Assembly (NCBI RefSeq): GCF_001723175.1
Contig: NC_064657.1
Location: 1,178,001 to 1,242,000, forward strand
Direction of reading: 5' to 3'
DNA length: 64,000 bases
Source: Penicillium oxalicum
Taxonomy: Eukaryota; Ascomycota; Eurotiomycetes; Eurotiales; Aspergillaceae
Position 1 is the stretch's first letter. Each line of letters starts with the position of its first letter. The notes below the pieces were generated by a model. It saw only the letters and a program-made list of their open reading frames with translations. It was not told the DNA's origin and made no database searches. Position numbers and translations under genes: made by a program. Positions 46,401 through 57,266 of the stretch are shown here, one piece after another.

Positions 46401-48875
46401 CAGTCATGATGCGGTCCAGATGTGAAATTTGTGACAGTACTCTCCACAGTCAACACACCCTCCGCAGAAGATTTTTCACTCACGCGGTCTGGTTTCTTCC
46501 CTCACCCCGGGACACGAGCGAGATGCGGGGCGCCCCCCCCTTCTGGAGATGATTCTGTCTTTGGGGGGTCTCACCGGAGGCTAAATTCAGCTAGCCGTGC
46601 CCTGCGATTCGAGGGAGATTATCCAGTTGTTACTACCACAGTGTGTGCTTTCAGCACTTGTTCATCGACAGAGATTGAATGGAATACAGCGTCTAGAGGA
46701 TTCTTGGGAGTTCCAGAGAGGGGGGGGAGGAAGCAAAGTACATGAATGTAGTAGAAAGCGGAGGGACGATAGACCATTCCTCTATCCTAGCAAGTCAAGT
46801 ACAGTGGGAAGTAAGCGCAATAATGTGAAAAAAAAATTGGTCTCTCCAGACTTTGCAAAGCGTCAGACTCGCATCGATGGACCAAGAACTGTCTACAGCT
46901 TGACATTTTGCACAGACAGTAGTTCAGTACTATCGAGGGTTGATCACTTCCATTTCAATCAGATTTCAAACGCTCTCATCCTGGTCAAAGTTTGATTGGA
47001 AACGTGCATCGGAGTAGTGGGGGAGGAAGGGTGGGATGGACTGTAGGACCCTTGTTCCCCGTCATGTCCCCGCGTATCCTTCTGATTCAAGGTAGGTGAG
47101 GTTGTTGCCTATATCGCCCAGAGAAGATGGTTTGATGCCAAGTCCAGTGGAGGTTTCTGACCTTGGTTGTCTACATTTCACAGTGTGCCTGGAGACAGGT
47201 ACTAGTGAGTTTACGTCATCGTATTGATAGGAGTACTATTAGTACTACTAGGATAGTAGTCAGGTCCATGCAAGTACCAAGGTCCTTATTATGTAGACAA
47301 GCTCGTATCCATGGACAAGAGGAACTCCAAATCACCAGGTATGTACCTGGCTACCTGGGTAATACCTTCCACTCTGGGCCAATAGGCCTGTCCCAGACAA
47401 GATTTCCAGTACTCTATGGCAGAAGAGGTAGGACATCTAGGAGGTGTGGCACCGTCTTCAAACTTGCCGTACACATGGGAATGTCCAGTATGTCCAGTAC
47501 TTTGGACCCATTCTCACACCGGGCCTCTCATTCTCTTCCCCAGACAAGGTCATCCGACCAGAAGGAAAAGAAACAAGAAAGACCAAGAACCTACTACCGT
47601 GCCACCGCGCCGCGCCACGCCCATGCCGAACGCCATTTTTAGATCTGGCACCCATCCCGAGATTCTTCATCACTCGGCCCGTTGTCCGTCCTGGATGGCG
47701 CGTGACCGGTCCGTAGACAGGCACAGCCGCATGCGGGAGAATTACAGATGTTTATTCATGGAAGAGAGAGGGGAAACACATCGATCAGTCGTACAAAGAG
47801 GTCAGCAGACCAGACCTAGCATGACTAATGAGTACAATAAGTCTGTTCTAACTCACCAGAAACGTAATCGCTCAAAGACCCAGACCTTTCGACCCGATAC
47901 ATGAGATTCCCCTTTCCCCGCCGGGGGAGGTAAGAAAAAGAAATTAGAGTTTGAAAAGAAAAAAGTGAAAAAAAGACCAAACAGACTCAGACTCGACTTG
48001 GACCCCTCGCTGGACTTGTGTTCGAGCCTAAGCCGTACAGTACAGTACAACTATACACTCGCAGTTACACAATCGCGTACGATACAAACACTTGTAACCC
48101 ATCGCCGGGACCCCGGGACCCCGGGCCCCGGCCCTTTTCGAGCACAACTCAATCTAGTCCCGTCCACCGGATTGGTCCATTCATCCGAATCAACTCCGAC
48201 TTTTTGCACACCGGGTGGTTTCCCCGTTTGTTAGTTTTTTTTTTCTTTTCCAACCCCGTGCCCCCGTCCCGGAGAACTCGGGGGACTCGGAGATGTGTCC
48301 TAGGCTGGATGTGGAGTGGCAGTGGGGATACAGTACTTGGTGGATGACTGGATCTGAATTTGGGATTCTGATGCATATTCCAAGGACGGCCGGGGAGAGG
48401 ACGGGGTTCGTTGGTTGTTATGGGTTCATGGTGATGCATGGAAATTCCATTCCCTTGCCCCTCCTTTTCCCCTCCTTTTTTGGGGGGGGGGGAAGTGCAG
48501 GGATAATGAAAGTCGGAAGTGTGATTGGCAGAAACAGGGGCACTTTAGGGAAGGTTTTCTGGGGACAAGTTGGCAATCTCGGGCCATGACCCATGATGGA
48601 GGGTTGGAATATGATCTGACCAGGTTCTGAATGTGCAATTGACAACGAGTTCTTTCGAGATGGATGCACATCATTGACCTGATGTGCCCCCGGTCCCGAT
48701 GAACACGCACTACGCCCAAGGACACAGTGAACAGGCAGAGGCAGGAGACAGGAGAGACTACCGGATACCGTAGTCTGCAAGGGTATAGGAAATCCCGTGA
48801 TTGACACAGGGTGAATGTATGGATAAGAGGATGATGTACATTATTGAATCGTTCGACACCCTCCCAATCCCAGGG
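43421..48875. other. 5.5-kb region without a recognisable gene, enriched in CAGTAC
   Basis: The first few hundred bases are the hexose transporter promoter. I found no coding sequence in the rest. Between 45.9 and 48.4 kb the word CAGTAC (either strand) occurs at least eleven times, including the 14-base palindrome at 45976-45989. Short homopolymers and CCCCGGGACC-type GC patches are also present. It could hold long non-coding RNA. Confidence 0.5.
45976..45989. repeat. Perfect 14-bp palindrome GTACAGTACTGTAC
   Basis: The sequence equals its own reverse complement. Half-copies (GTACTGTAC at 46384-46392, GTACAGTACAGTAC at 48035-48048) occur nearby, in DNA without genes. Confidence 0.7.
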
Positions 48876-50958
48876 CTACCAGCGCCAGATCATCAAGAAA
48901 TAGACCCCCAGGACAATCACCGCCACGAAACGGACAGATCGTACAAAGTGCCGTCCAAGCACCGCGGCTTTCCCTCGCGGACCCCGACGAGTCCCCGCCG
49001 GTCGGTACAGATCCTTGCGTTTGGTGCTGACCGTCTCGTCGCCATCTAAATCGCGATAAGCATCGCCAGAGTCTTTGCCGCCCACGGACCGCGACGTGGG
49101 AAAAAGCCCGGAGCGCTCAATCAGGCTACCGGAGGGGAAGGTGGAGCTGGACGTACCGGAGGTCTGGTACTGATGATGGGAGGCAGGGCCCCGTTTCTCG
49201 CTGAGCGGAAGTACGGCGCCGTTGCCGGAGGCGGGGAAGCTGGAGGTCACGAAAGTCGAGTAGACAGCCTGGGCAAACAGCACCACAAGGCTGAGGCCGA
49301 GGATGGTGGCGTAGTGGATGAACATTCCCAATTGGTCCGGAAGAAGACACAGGTGGTTTTGAATGGTGGGTGAGGACCCCTCCGCGGTGGACTGGCCCGT
49401 AATGGGGTCAATGGGATTCCAGAGACTGGTGAGCAAGAAGCCCGGGTGTCGCACACCCATTGCCCACGACAAGCTTTTCACCGTGATCTCGTTGGGTGAC
49501 CCATTGAACTCCCGGTGCCGGACCTCACAGTAATCGTGATCATCGCCGGAGTACACTTGAACCACGTTGGGCCCGGCCTTGGAAACCAGTTCCGTCGAGA
49601 TGGCCTGCGTGAGTACATTTTGGTACTGATACCCCCCTCCCAGCCGGAGCGAGTTCGGCTCGTCCTCTTCCAAGCCGGGAGCCGAGGGGGGCATACGTTC
49701 TCGCAATGGACCACATGGCGTGGCGGCTTTGCGATACAGCGGAACGTGCGTGAGAAGAATGGTGGGGAATCCGGCGGATTTGGGCTGCGGGAGTTGCTCA
49801 ACAGAGTCGTCGCCGGCTTCAACGATGCGATGTTTGAAGCGCATATCCTCGGTCTGGTTCCGAAGCATTCGGAGCTCTTCCGTCTCCGCGTGGGATTTGC
49901 GGGTGGCCATGGCGTCCAAGAAATCTTCCGCGTCTTTCCAGATTGGTCGCGAAGCTGTCTCATCGCCGCCCTCGCTGGATGGCGAGCTCCCCGTCAACGG
50001 ATCCGGCTGATCCTTTGCGCTGAGGGAAACGGTATCAACTGAGACAACTGTATGATTGCCAATCACATCGACGCGATTGCCGACGCCAAAGTGACTCTGG
50101 AATCGCCGACGGACCGCTTCCTGGATGCCGTTACCAAATCCCAGATCATGGTTTCCAGGAAGACTGGCGATGAACCGACGGCCACGCTTGTCAGCTGGTG
50201 ACGTATATTGTTCCAACCAAGGATCCATGAATATTCTCATGAACCGACCATATTCTTTCTTCCAAAAAGAATCCTTGATTTTCTTATATTGCGCCTCGGG
50301 GCTGGTCGTCGTGCTCGTCGCCCACTCTCGTCCACCATCAAAAAGATCACCAAGGAACAGGACCGAATCGGGCTCGAGATTCTCTTGAATCAAAGAAAAT
50401 GCTCGGCGCATATATTGGTCCGTGTACTTGACAGTCAGCGTTGACAGAGGCCATGGTCGACCGGGGTAAGTGTGAGGATCCACGAGCTGTGGATCTGCAA
50501 TGAAGGCGACGTGGTGCGGTGTGGCTCCTGAAGGCTGTACGCCAGAAAAAAATTGAGTGTCAGCCGCGGCTGAATCGCACTACATCCCGAGCAGGACAAA
50601 GAAGGGGTAGGGGCCAACGTCAACGTACCCATTTCTCCCAGCTCTGCCAGACACAGCGATCAATGGCCTCTTGAAATACCGTCCGCTCGCCCCGCCACAA
50701 TGTAAGCATCCATAGAAAAACCACGGCATTGGCAACAGTGAAGAGGCGCCGGAGGAGCAATTTCACCATGCCCCATATTCCGGCTCTGGCACGGGTCCTT
50801 CGAGCTTCCACCAACCCGTCCGCCACCAATCCCTTCGCCTTCGCAGGTATCCTCTCGAGGGCCCTCCACAAAGTGCCCGAGTCTGGTTTTTGAGCGGACG
50901 TGAAGGTAGGGAGAGATGAAGACGAAGCGCCGGCGCTGCGTGAGTAGGCGTAGCTCAT
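48876..50958 (-). CDS. Cdc1/Ted1-type membrane metallophosphoesterase
   Basis: Belongs to the Cdc1/Ted1/PGAP5 group, Mn-dependent ER or Golgi enzymes that remove ethanolamine phosphate from GPI anchors. Exons 50629-50958 and 48876-50534 join in phase 0 (GTACGT donor, GTACAG acceptor) and give 662 residues. An N-terminal span (about residues 70-90, VANAVVFLWMLTLWRG) precedes the luminal catalytic domain. Metal-binding motifs appear in order: FIADPQL, FLGDLFDGGRE, LPGNHDLGF, LLTHVPLY and YSGDDHDYCE. Two spans follow near the end (MFIHYATILGLSLVVLF and FVAVIVLGVYFLMIW). The first motif is D-P-Q instead of the usual D-x-H, which is characteristic of this subfamily. A Ser/Gly-rich linker precedes the last span. 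Whether it is the Cdc1 or Ted1 orthologue is not decided. Confidence 0.92.
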
Positions 50959-51865
50959 TGTGACAGTTGCGAGTCAAGCTTGCCCCCAAAATCGATATTA
51001 ACGAGGCTCCCCTGAAGAAATGAGTGTATGCACGGAACTTGCAACGGAACTAAGAACAATGATATTGACACATGCTTCGAGCAGAAGGAAGAAAGACGAA
51101 AAACGAGCGTATGTTGTTAGAATAGATTGGTTGACAGGACGATATTCTCCTCCAGTTGTCCCGCACGGCTGCAAAGCACTTGCGAGATCCAAGCCAGGGC
51201 GGCGCTGGGCCGATGGTCCAGCCGGTCTGGGGCAAAGAGTGGGGTCGTCACATGACCTGGCACCAGACGGGATCTGACTACCAAGAAAGACTTGGCAATT
51301 GAATATATGTACCACTTGAGATATATTGAAATGTTCGAAGGAGCAACTTAAGAGTTGGAGAGATCATGCGTGCTAGCCACGGAAAAAAAGCACATTTCCC
51401 GAGTATACTCTGATCGTAGGACACCAACATCGCTAGGAGAGTGGTAGCCACTGAGGGCATAGGAAGTCTTCTGGCGTTACTACCAATTGGGCCCTGGTGA
51501 AGAGCTAATAATACAAAAAAAGTAGTGGCGAGTGCAGGGGATCTGCCTGCCGAATTCAGAGGATATCAGGGCGATTTTTTTGACACGAGGCCGCCCGTGA
51601 TTGGGGAGGGTGACTGATTCCGGGTTGACGGCTTTCGGTCGCAGTGTCAATTCTGCTGGTCAATCAACCTCAACTGGATATGACGTGTGAAGTCGGTGGA
51701 AAACCAGAGTGGAAGACGCATAGCAAGGGGATGAAGAAGCATGACAAGGAAATGAAAAGAAAAGAAGGGTCTGAGAAGGTGGATGAGCAGGACAAAGACC
51801 GCTATTATCTCCAGCTAGTCCGGAGGAAGGAAGGAAAAAGCACACAAAGAATGAGGTATCGAAGA
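50959..51865. other. Spacer between two minus-strand genes, no gene seen
   Basis: Holds the promoter of the Cdc1-type gene and the 3' flank of the zinc transporter gene. Nothing protein-like was found. Confidence 0.55.
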
Positions 51866-53706
51866 TCAAGTCGATTTTTGGGGGCAGCACTGGCCATTTC
51901 GTGCGCAGTTGTCGTCGCATTCCAGGAGGCAGGCGTTTGAATCGCTGTCTCGGATGCTGGCTTCTCGGCTGGAAAGATTCTGCGCCTCATGAACGACGCG
52001 GGATGATGACGGCTGTCCGGTCAAAGAGTCACCCCCGGGGGCAAACTCGGGCTGGATGGTAGAGGAGTGAATACCATAGGCGTGCAGACAGCGCCGCACC
52101 TGACGGGCAAGACGCATGTAGCGTTTCGATCCCTCGTCCTTGATTTCAGTATCCACCTGGATATGAATCGAAGCAACAAGTTTGGTATCGTTGAGTTGCC
52201 ACACATGCAGATGATGAGTGCCGATGACACCCGGGAGACGTTCAATGTCCTCCTTGATGTGATCCACACTCATTCCTTGAGGTGCAGCCTGGAGAAGGAT
52301 GCGCGAGGCTGCCTTGCAGAGTGGGATGGCCGACGCGAGAATGATCACGGTGATGATAAGAGAGATACCAGGATCGACATAGAAGCGCCAGTCGTAGTCG
52401 GTCAGCCAGATGAATAGAGCAGAGGCAATGACACCAATGTTACCCAGCGCATCACCCATGACATGCAAAAAGACGCCCCGCATGTTCAAGTCATGGCCAT
52501 GGCCATGACCATGACCACCTTTCTGACCCTTTGGCTTGGGCTGAGCGTGGTTGTGACCCTTATGAACATCTTCTTCGCCAGCTGGCTCCGGAACGGTGAA
52601 CGGCACACCATTTTCGTCTGTGTAGTTGCTAGTCCGGTCGCGGTGGCGTAGCAGGCCCGATCGTTCTGTGGGAGTTTCCCCATCGGGACTATCCGAATCA
52701 GACGACGGCTCGTCAAATGTGCCACGACTAGCGGCTATAATGTCCTGACGAAGAGTGGCAGGGTGGACGTAAATATCCTCCACATTGGCCAAAGAGCCAC
52801 TGTATCGACGAGAGCCTCGACTTTGAGACTCCGAGGTCCATCGCTTTCGAGACGGAGACATGGGTTCCGTCGTCGACTGGAGTAGTCCATTTGGTCCATT
52901 CTCGTAAGATCCGCGGCCGGGTGCTCCGTTGGCGGTCTTCACCCGGACGCTATCCACGCCCCCGCGATCCGTGTCCAAGAGCGCAGCATCTTCGTGTTCG
53001 TGAGCATGGTTGTGTCCCTGCTCCACATCGTCCTCATCGTGCCCATCCACACCCGCTCCATGGTCGTGCCCGTGGCCATGGCCATGACCACCATGCGAGT
53101 GATCATGGAAGAGCGCCAGGCCAAGGAGATTCGAAGCCAGTCCAAAGCAGCCGACGATGCAGACAAGCTTTGGATTCTGAACTTCCTGAGGCTCGACCAG
53201 TCGCTGGATGGCTTCAAGAAAGATTGAAAGGCACAAGGCGACGAGGAAGACACCATTCACGAGTGCGCCGAGAGTTTCCGCCCGTTGCCACTATATTGTC
53301 CGGCGATGTATGGTCAGATTCCGTCCGCGCGCAAGGTACTCAGAAGAAGTTTGCCCAACCACTCACGCCAAATGTGTACACCTGAGAATTTGTTTCGCGA
53401 TTCGCAACTTTGACCGCCCAAAGACCGACGCAGAGTGAAAGAACATCGTTAAGCTGGCCGTATATTAGAGGAGGTGTGCTCAACAATCATGCGCGATCGT
53501 GGGAGGGGGGGGATGGTACCATGTGAAAGGAATCGGCGACAAGCGCGAGGGAGTGGACGGCATAGCCTAAGCCGAAGGTTTTCTCTGGTTAGAAACGCTC
53601 ATCAAGCCGAGGGTGATCGCAGCGTACCGGTGATTAGTTCTAAGAGGAAAAACGCAGTATCGATCACCAACAGGATGATAATCCTGTTCGTTTTGGAGAG
53701 TCCCAT
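51866..53706 (-). CDS. zrc1: Zinc transporter of the CDF family (Zrc1/Cot1-like)
   Basis: Predicted to load zinc, and perhaps cobalt, into the vacuole in exchange for protons. Four exons join in phase: 53628-53706, 53520-53566, 53367-53453 and 51866-53290, giving 545 residues. The first three exons supply spans 1-3: MGLSKTNRIIILLVIDTAFF, HSLALVADSFHMLNDVLSL with the H-x3-D zinc site, and YTFGWQRAETLGALVNGVFL. Exon 4 holds a His-rich patch after span 4 (HSHGGHGHGHGHDHG), a long disordered loop with a second His-rich patch (GGHGHGHGHDL), then the second H-x3-D site HVMGDALGNIG in span 5 and span 6. The cytosolic C-terminal domain ends in the Cys-rich tail ECDDNCARNGQCC. Exons 1-3 are too short to be found as single frames. 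Confidence 0.95.
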
Positions 53707-55363
53707 GGCGGCGACAAGCTTGCGATGCGCTCCGTGGCGCCTGACTCTGGAGAAATGAACTCCGGGCTGAACCGAGGTAGGGTATTCGGTGAATCAAATG
53801 CGGACCCTGACCTGGAATGGAAGAAGCAATGAAAGCCGGCAGTGTGGCCGAGCATAGGAAACGGTTAAGTAGCACTTGCAGAAAGAAATCGCGCGGGAGG
53901 TTGAGGCTAAGGTGAGTGGAGGAAGGCGGGAGGAACTGGAGGCCTGCTCCGACTGGGTGGAGGCCTTTGACGCAGGCCCGGATTCTGGACTGACTGGAGC
54001 GGCTCGGAAGCCGTGGAGGATGGATCGCGCAACGCCAGAAGACCCTGTTGGATGGTCCAGCGATCAGCTAGTGACTCCGGCCTTATCTACAAAGGGAATA
54101 GTTCGTTAAGTTCTTCAACTAGGCCGTCGCAACGGCCGACGGACTCGGGAGAATCATCCACGGCTTTACTCGCTCATTGACCAGTCCACCGAATTAGCCT
54201 TTCCTTGACTATTCACGACGAATAACATGCGCTACGGAGTTTCAAACATATCCACCGTCGCACGAAGAGTTCTAGTAGCCGAGCCAAGTTCAGATGGCGC
54301 TAATTCCACTTCGGTTAATCATCCTCAGGAGATTCTTCCTGAGTATCTCGACTGCTGTACCATCGGGCCCACCTTTGCCGACCTGCATGCAACAGGAGAA
54401 GAAAGACTCGAACCCTTCGTAGGTGGAGATCAGATTTTTGATGGCTGTCATATTGATGCAAAAACAATCTTGGTATGACATTGCCGTGGGGCGCTTTTCT
54501 TGACCTTTGTATCACGATCGCCTCGGCCATGCCGCGGATAGACATGCAATTGATTGTATTAGGAGAACTCCTTGTGCAATATGGACTCTGCTAGCGTCGT
54601 GGAACCATAATATGTAGGCAGAACAAGTTATTGTAACATCTCTTTTCAAGACATCAATTGTTTGGAGCGCATCTTCGTAATCTACAGCTCAGTTCAAACA
54701 ATCCAACAGTCAGACCCGTCACTTACAGAATAATGCTGCAAAATAGGTCTTGGAATGAATTCGTGTGGGTTAACTTTCTGGCCTGGTCGACGAAATCTAT
54801 TGAATTTTGGTGGTAGCGAAATTCAGACTGTCTTCCGTCTTCCATCGGGCGTGCCCGTGTTCAAGGCGATCTTCTAGAAAGATGGCTAGTCATGATTCAA
54901 GCGGGGATTAGACGGTGCTTTTGAATATATTTCAAAGCTTTCCACGCATAGCATTACTAAGATGACTGGGAAAAGAAAACCAGGGCGATCCGGTCATTTC
55001 CACACGGAATCAATTCAAGGATCCGGAAGCCTGTTTCTATGGCACACGTAGTTTATTGTTTCGGCGTACAGAATTTTCATTTGCGATCTTCCTAGACTCG
55101 CACAATCGGTGAGGTGATACATCAGTGCAATGAATAGATGTCCACGGCCTCGGCAGCATGTCCTCTTTCGGCGACGGAGATGTGTGCGTCTGCGAAGTTA
55201 ACTGAGGGAAAAAATGTTTCAATGGTCTTCTCATCAGTAGGATGCATGTCACAGTATCTTTAACAACCAATACGTAGTTATAGACTTGAAGCTATCCTTT
55301 GCACCCCGAGATGATAAATTGGAAGGTTTCCCGCCAAAACGGCCCGCCACAGGCAATCCGCGC
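53707..55363. other. Zinc-transporter promoter and GH3 3' flank, no gene seen
   Basis: Both flanking genes are on the minus strand. No coding frame, RNA gene or repeat of note is visible; a 77-residue frame at 53876-54109 has no protein-like features. Confidence 0.5.
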
Positions 55364-56443
55364 TCAGGTGACAATGCGTCGCCTCAGCGCCAGAATGCGT
55401 TCCGTAGCCTTTGTGAATTTAGCTCGCGGGAGTGACCCATTCTTCAAGGCCGAAGCCAGTGCGTCGACGACAGCCTCGCCTTGTGTCACGTCGCGAGCCG
55501 ACGCAAGAATGATGTCCATACCCGCTTTGCTAGCCAAGAGACCCCGGCCAGCGGCATCACCAAAAGCTTCCAAAGCTCCAGCCTCCAGCGCATCGGTAAT
55601 TGTGACCCCACCGAAGCCGAGCCGTCCTCGCAGTTCTCCCTCCACCCACGCCTTGCTGAGCCCTGCAGGATATGTTGCGTCTAGCGAGGGATACACTGCC
55701 CAAGAGGTCATCACCATGTCCACTCCCGCCGAGATAGCATTGATGTACGGGGCTTCATCGACAGCTCGAAGCTCTTGCAGGGTCAGATCAATCTCGACGG
55801 GACCTTCATCCGTGTTCTTCGTCCCAGCTGCCCCGAGACCCGGGAAGTGCTTTGCAGTGGCAATGACACCCGCCGCTTGCTGAGCGGTAATAAAGGCAGA
55901 GCTGCATGTTGCCACGAGTTCCGAGGTGTTGCCGTACGATCGACCATAGTGATCCAGAAAGTCTCCTGCTTCGCGATAGACACCAAGCACGGGCGCCAGG
56001 TTGGTGTTCGCTTGGGATTTCGCAAGCGTGTCGGCGGCATCAATGCCAGCTTGTGTGGCAGCCGCCTCTGGATCGCTGGACTCTCCAACTTGCTTGGCAT
56101 TTGAGATTGGGCCCCCGGGCAATCGACGCACGATGCCTCCCTCTTGGTCGGTCATGATGAGCAATGGGCTACCGACATACGTGCTGCTTTGCCTGTAGGC
56201 ATCTTGAAGGCTGTCGATGATGCTGCTGACATTACTGGCGACGTTCTCGCCGAAGAGAATGATGCCGCCCACTTTGCCTTGTTTGATCAAATCGAAGAGA
56301 TGGCTCGGAGGATCGATGCCAGGATATGAGAACACCACGTGGTGGCCGGCTTCCTGAACCAGATCGTGCCGTCTCTCAGCGCACACCAAACTGATCAAAG
56401 ACAAGCCAAATGCTAGGAGTTGGGGTGCTATGGTTAATCGCAT
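55364..56443 (-). CDS. Secreted GH3 glycosidase, beta-N-acetylhexosaminidase-like
   Basis: Intronless, 359 residues, with a clear signal peptide (cleavage near residue 22, SLVCA). The family 3 barrel is recognisable from GGIILFGENV, LIMTDQEGGIVRRLP (about 96-109), TAKHFPGLGAA (about 196-206) and the nucleophile strand GVTITDALEAGAL, with Asp284 the likely nucleophile. It has one domain of about 330 residues, as in bacterial NagZ, and lacks the second domain of fungal beta-glucosidases. NagZ enzymes use a His in an Asp-x-His loop after KHFPG; here that loop reads NTDEGPV, as in many actinobacterial GH3 proteins, so the acid/base residue may differ. Substrate is probably a terminal N-acetylglucosamine or a related sugar, but this is inference. 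The absence of introns fits a bacterial origin. Confidence 0.85.
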   Translation of the reverse strand: MRLTIAPQLLAFGLSLISLVCAERRHDLVQEAGHHVVFSYPGIDPPSHLFDLIKQGKVGGIILFGENVASNVSSIIDSLQDAYRQSSTYVGSPLLIMTDQEGGIVRRLPGGPISNAKQVGESSDPEAAATQAGIDAADTLAKSQANTNLAPVLGVYREAGDFLDHYGRSYGNTSELVATCSSAFITAQQAAGVIATAKHFPGLGAAGTKNTDEGPVEIDLTLQELRAVDEAPYINAISAGVDMVMTSWAVYPSLDATYPAGLSKAWVEGELRGRLGFGGVTITDALEAGALEAFGDAAGRGLLASKAGMDIILASARDVTQGEAVVDALASALKNGSLPRAKFTKATERILALRRRIVT

Positions 56444-57266
56444 GATGGATTTTTCCTATTGTGCCACTTCCTCTGAGAAATGGGAATCGAGTTGACGGGA
56501 CCTAACCGGCTTTTAAGACGCTGCTCGCGGGGAAGCCAAACTGCGGTATGCCGTTCGTCAAGCTCGGGGTGGAGTTTCCAAAGTATCTTCGATCTCCGGG
56601 TGTGATGCAGGCACAATTGCAAGGTGGTTACATCGAGAGACAGAGCCACAATCCCCCACGCCCTCAAGGCGCGGGGCGGTGTCTCTGAGAGTAGCCACGA
56701 TGTTACTTTTCCACGCATCCACCCCCGCGTTTATACTCCGCAATGTTTCGCCCACGAGAGATCAAATCTCCCTGCCCTCTTTGCTCTTACCCAAAGCGAT
56801 CATTGCAAATACCTCGCGTGTAATTCCGATATGCCAGATTTAGCTTTTGAAACTCCGCGCATCCTTTGCACCTCAGACAAATGTCTCGATGTGATCTGTG
56901 CGTTTTGTATGAGACCATATCTGCAGCAGATTCTTGGGTGGTGCTGCCGATAAGGTTCGAATCCAAAACTAGCAGATGAAACGTCAAGCGGAAATACCAC
57001 GTGCTGGAAGCTTCCTTCGAGGCACCATCACTTGTCCATCGTGATGGCTCGGCTGGCCTGGCAGCGACAGCCCCCACTTAATGCGGGCGTGACGAATCGA
57101 TCGGCACATCGGCCCGCGGAAGACAAGTCGGATCAAGCTCACTCACCCACGTTCCCCTCGCGATGAGCTCTCGAGTACGTATGTACCTCAATATATTGAC
57201 CGCCACGTTGAAAAAGTTCTTTGAGCGTCGAGACGTTCAGCATTGTCTTGAAACTTTGTCCCTACC
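56444..57266. other. Divergent intergenic region, no gene seen
   Basis: Separates the minus-strand GH3 gene from the plus-strand hydrolase and should hold both promoters. A box-B-like GGTTCGAATCC at about 56955 lacks the rest of a tRNA. Confidence 0.55.

Noticed and set aside
56890..56965. tRNA suggested by GGTTCGAATCC near 56955
   Set aside because: No acceptor stem, box A or anticodon arm can be drawn around it.
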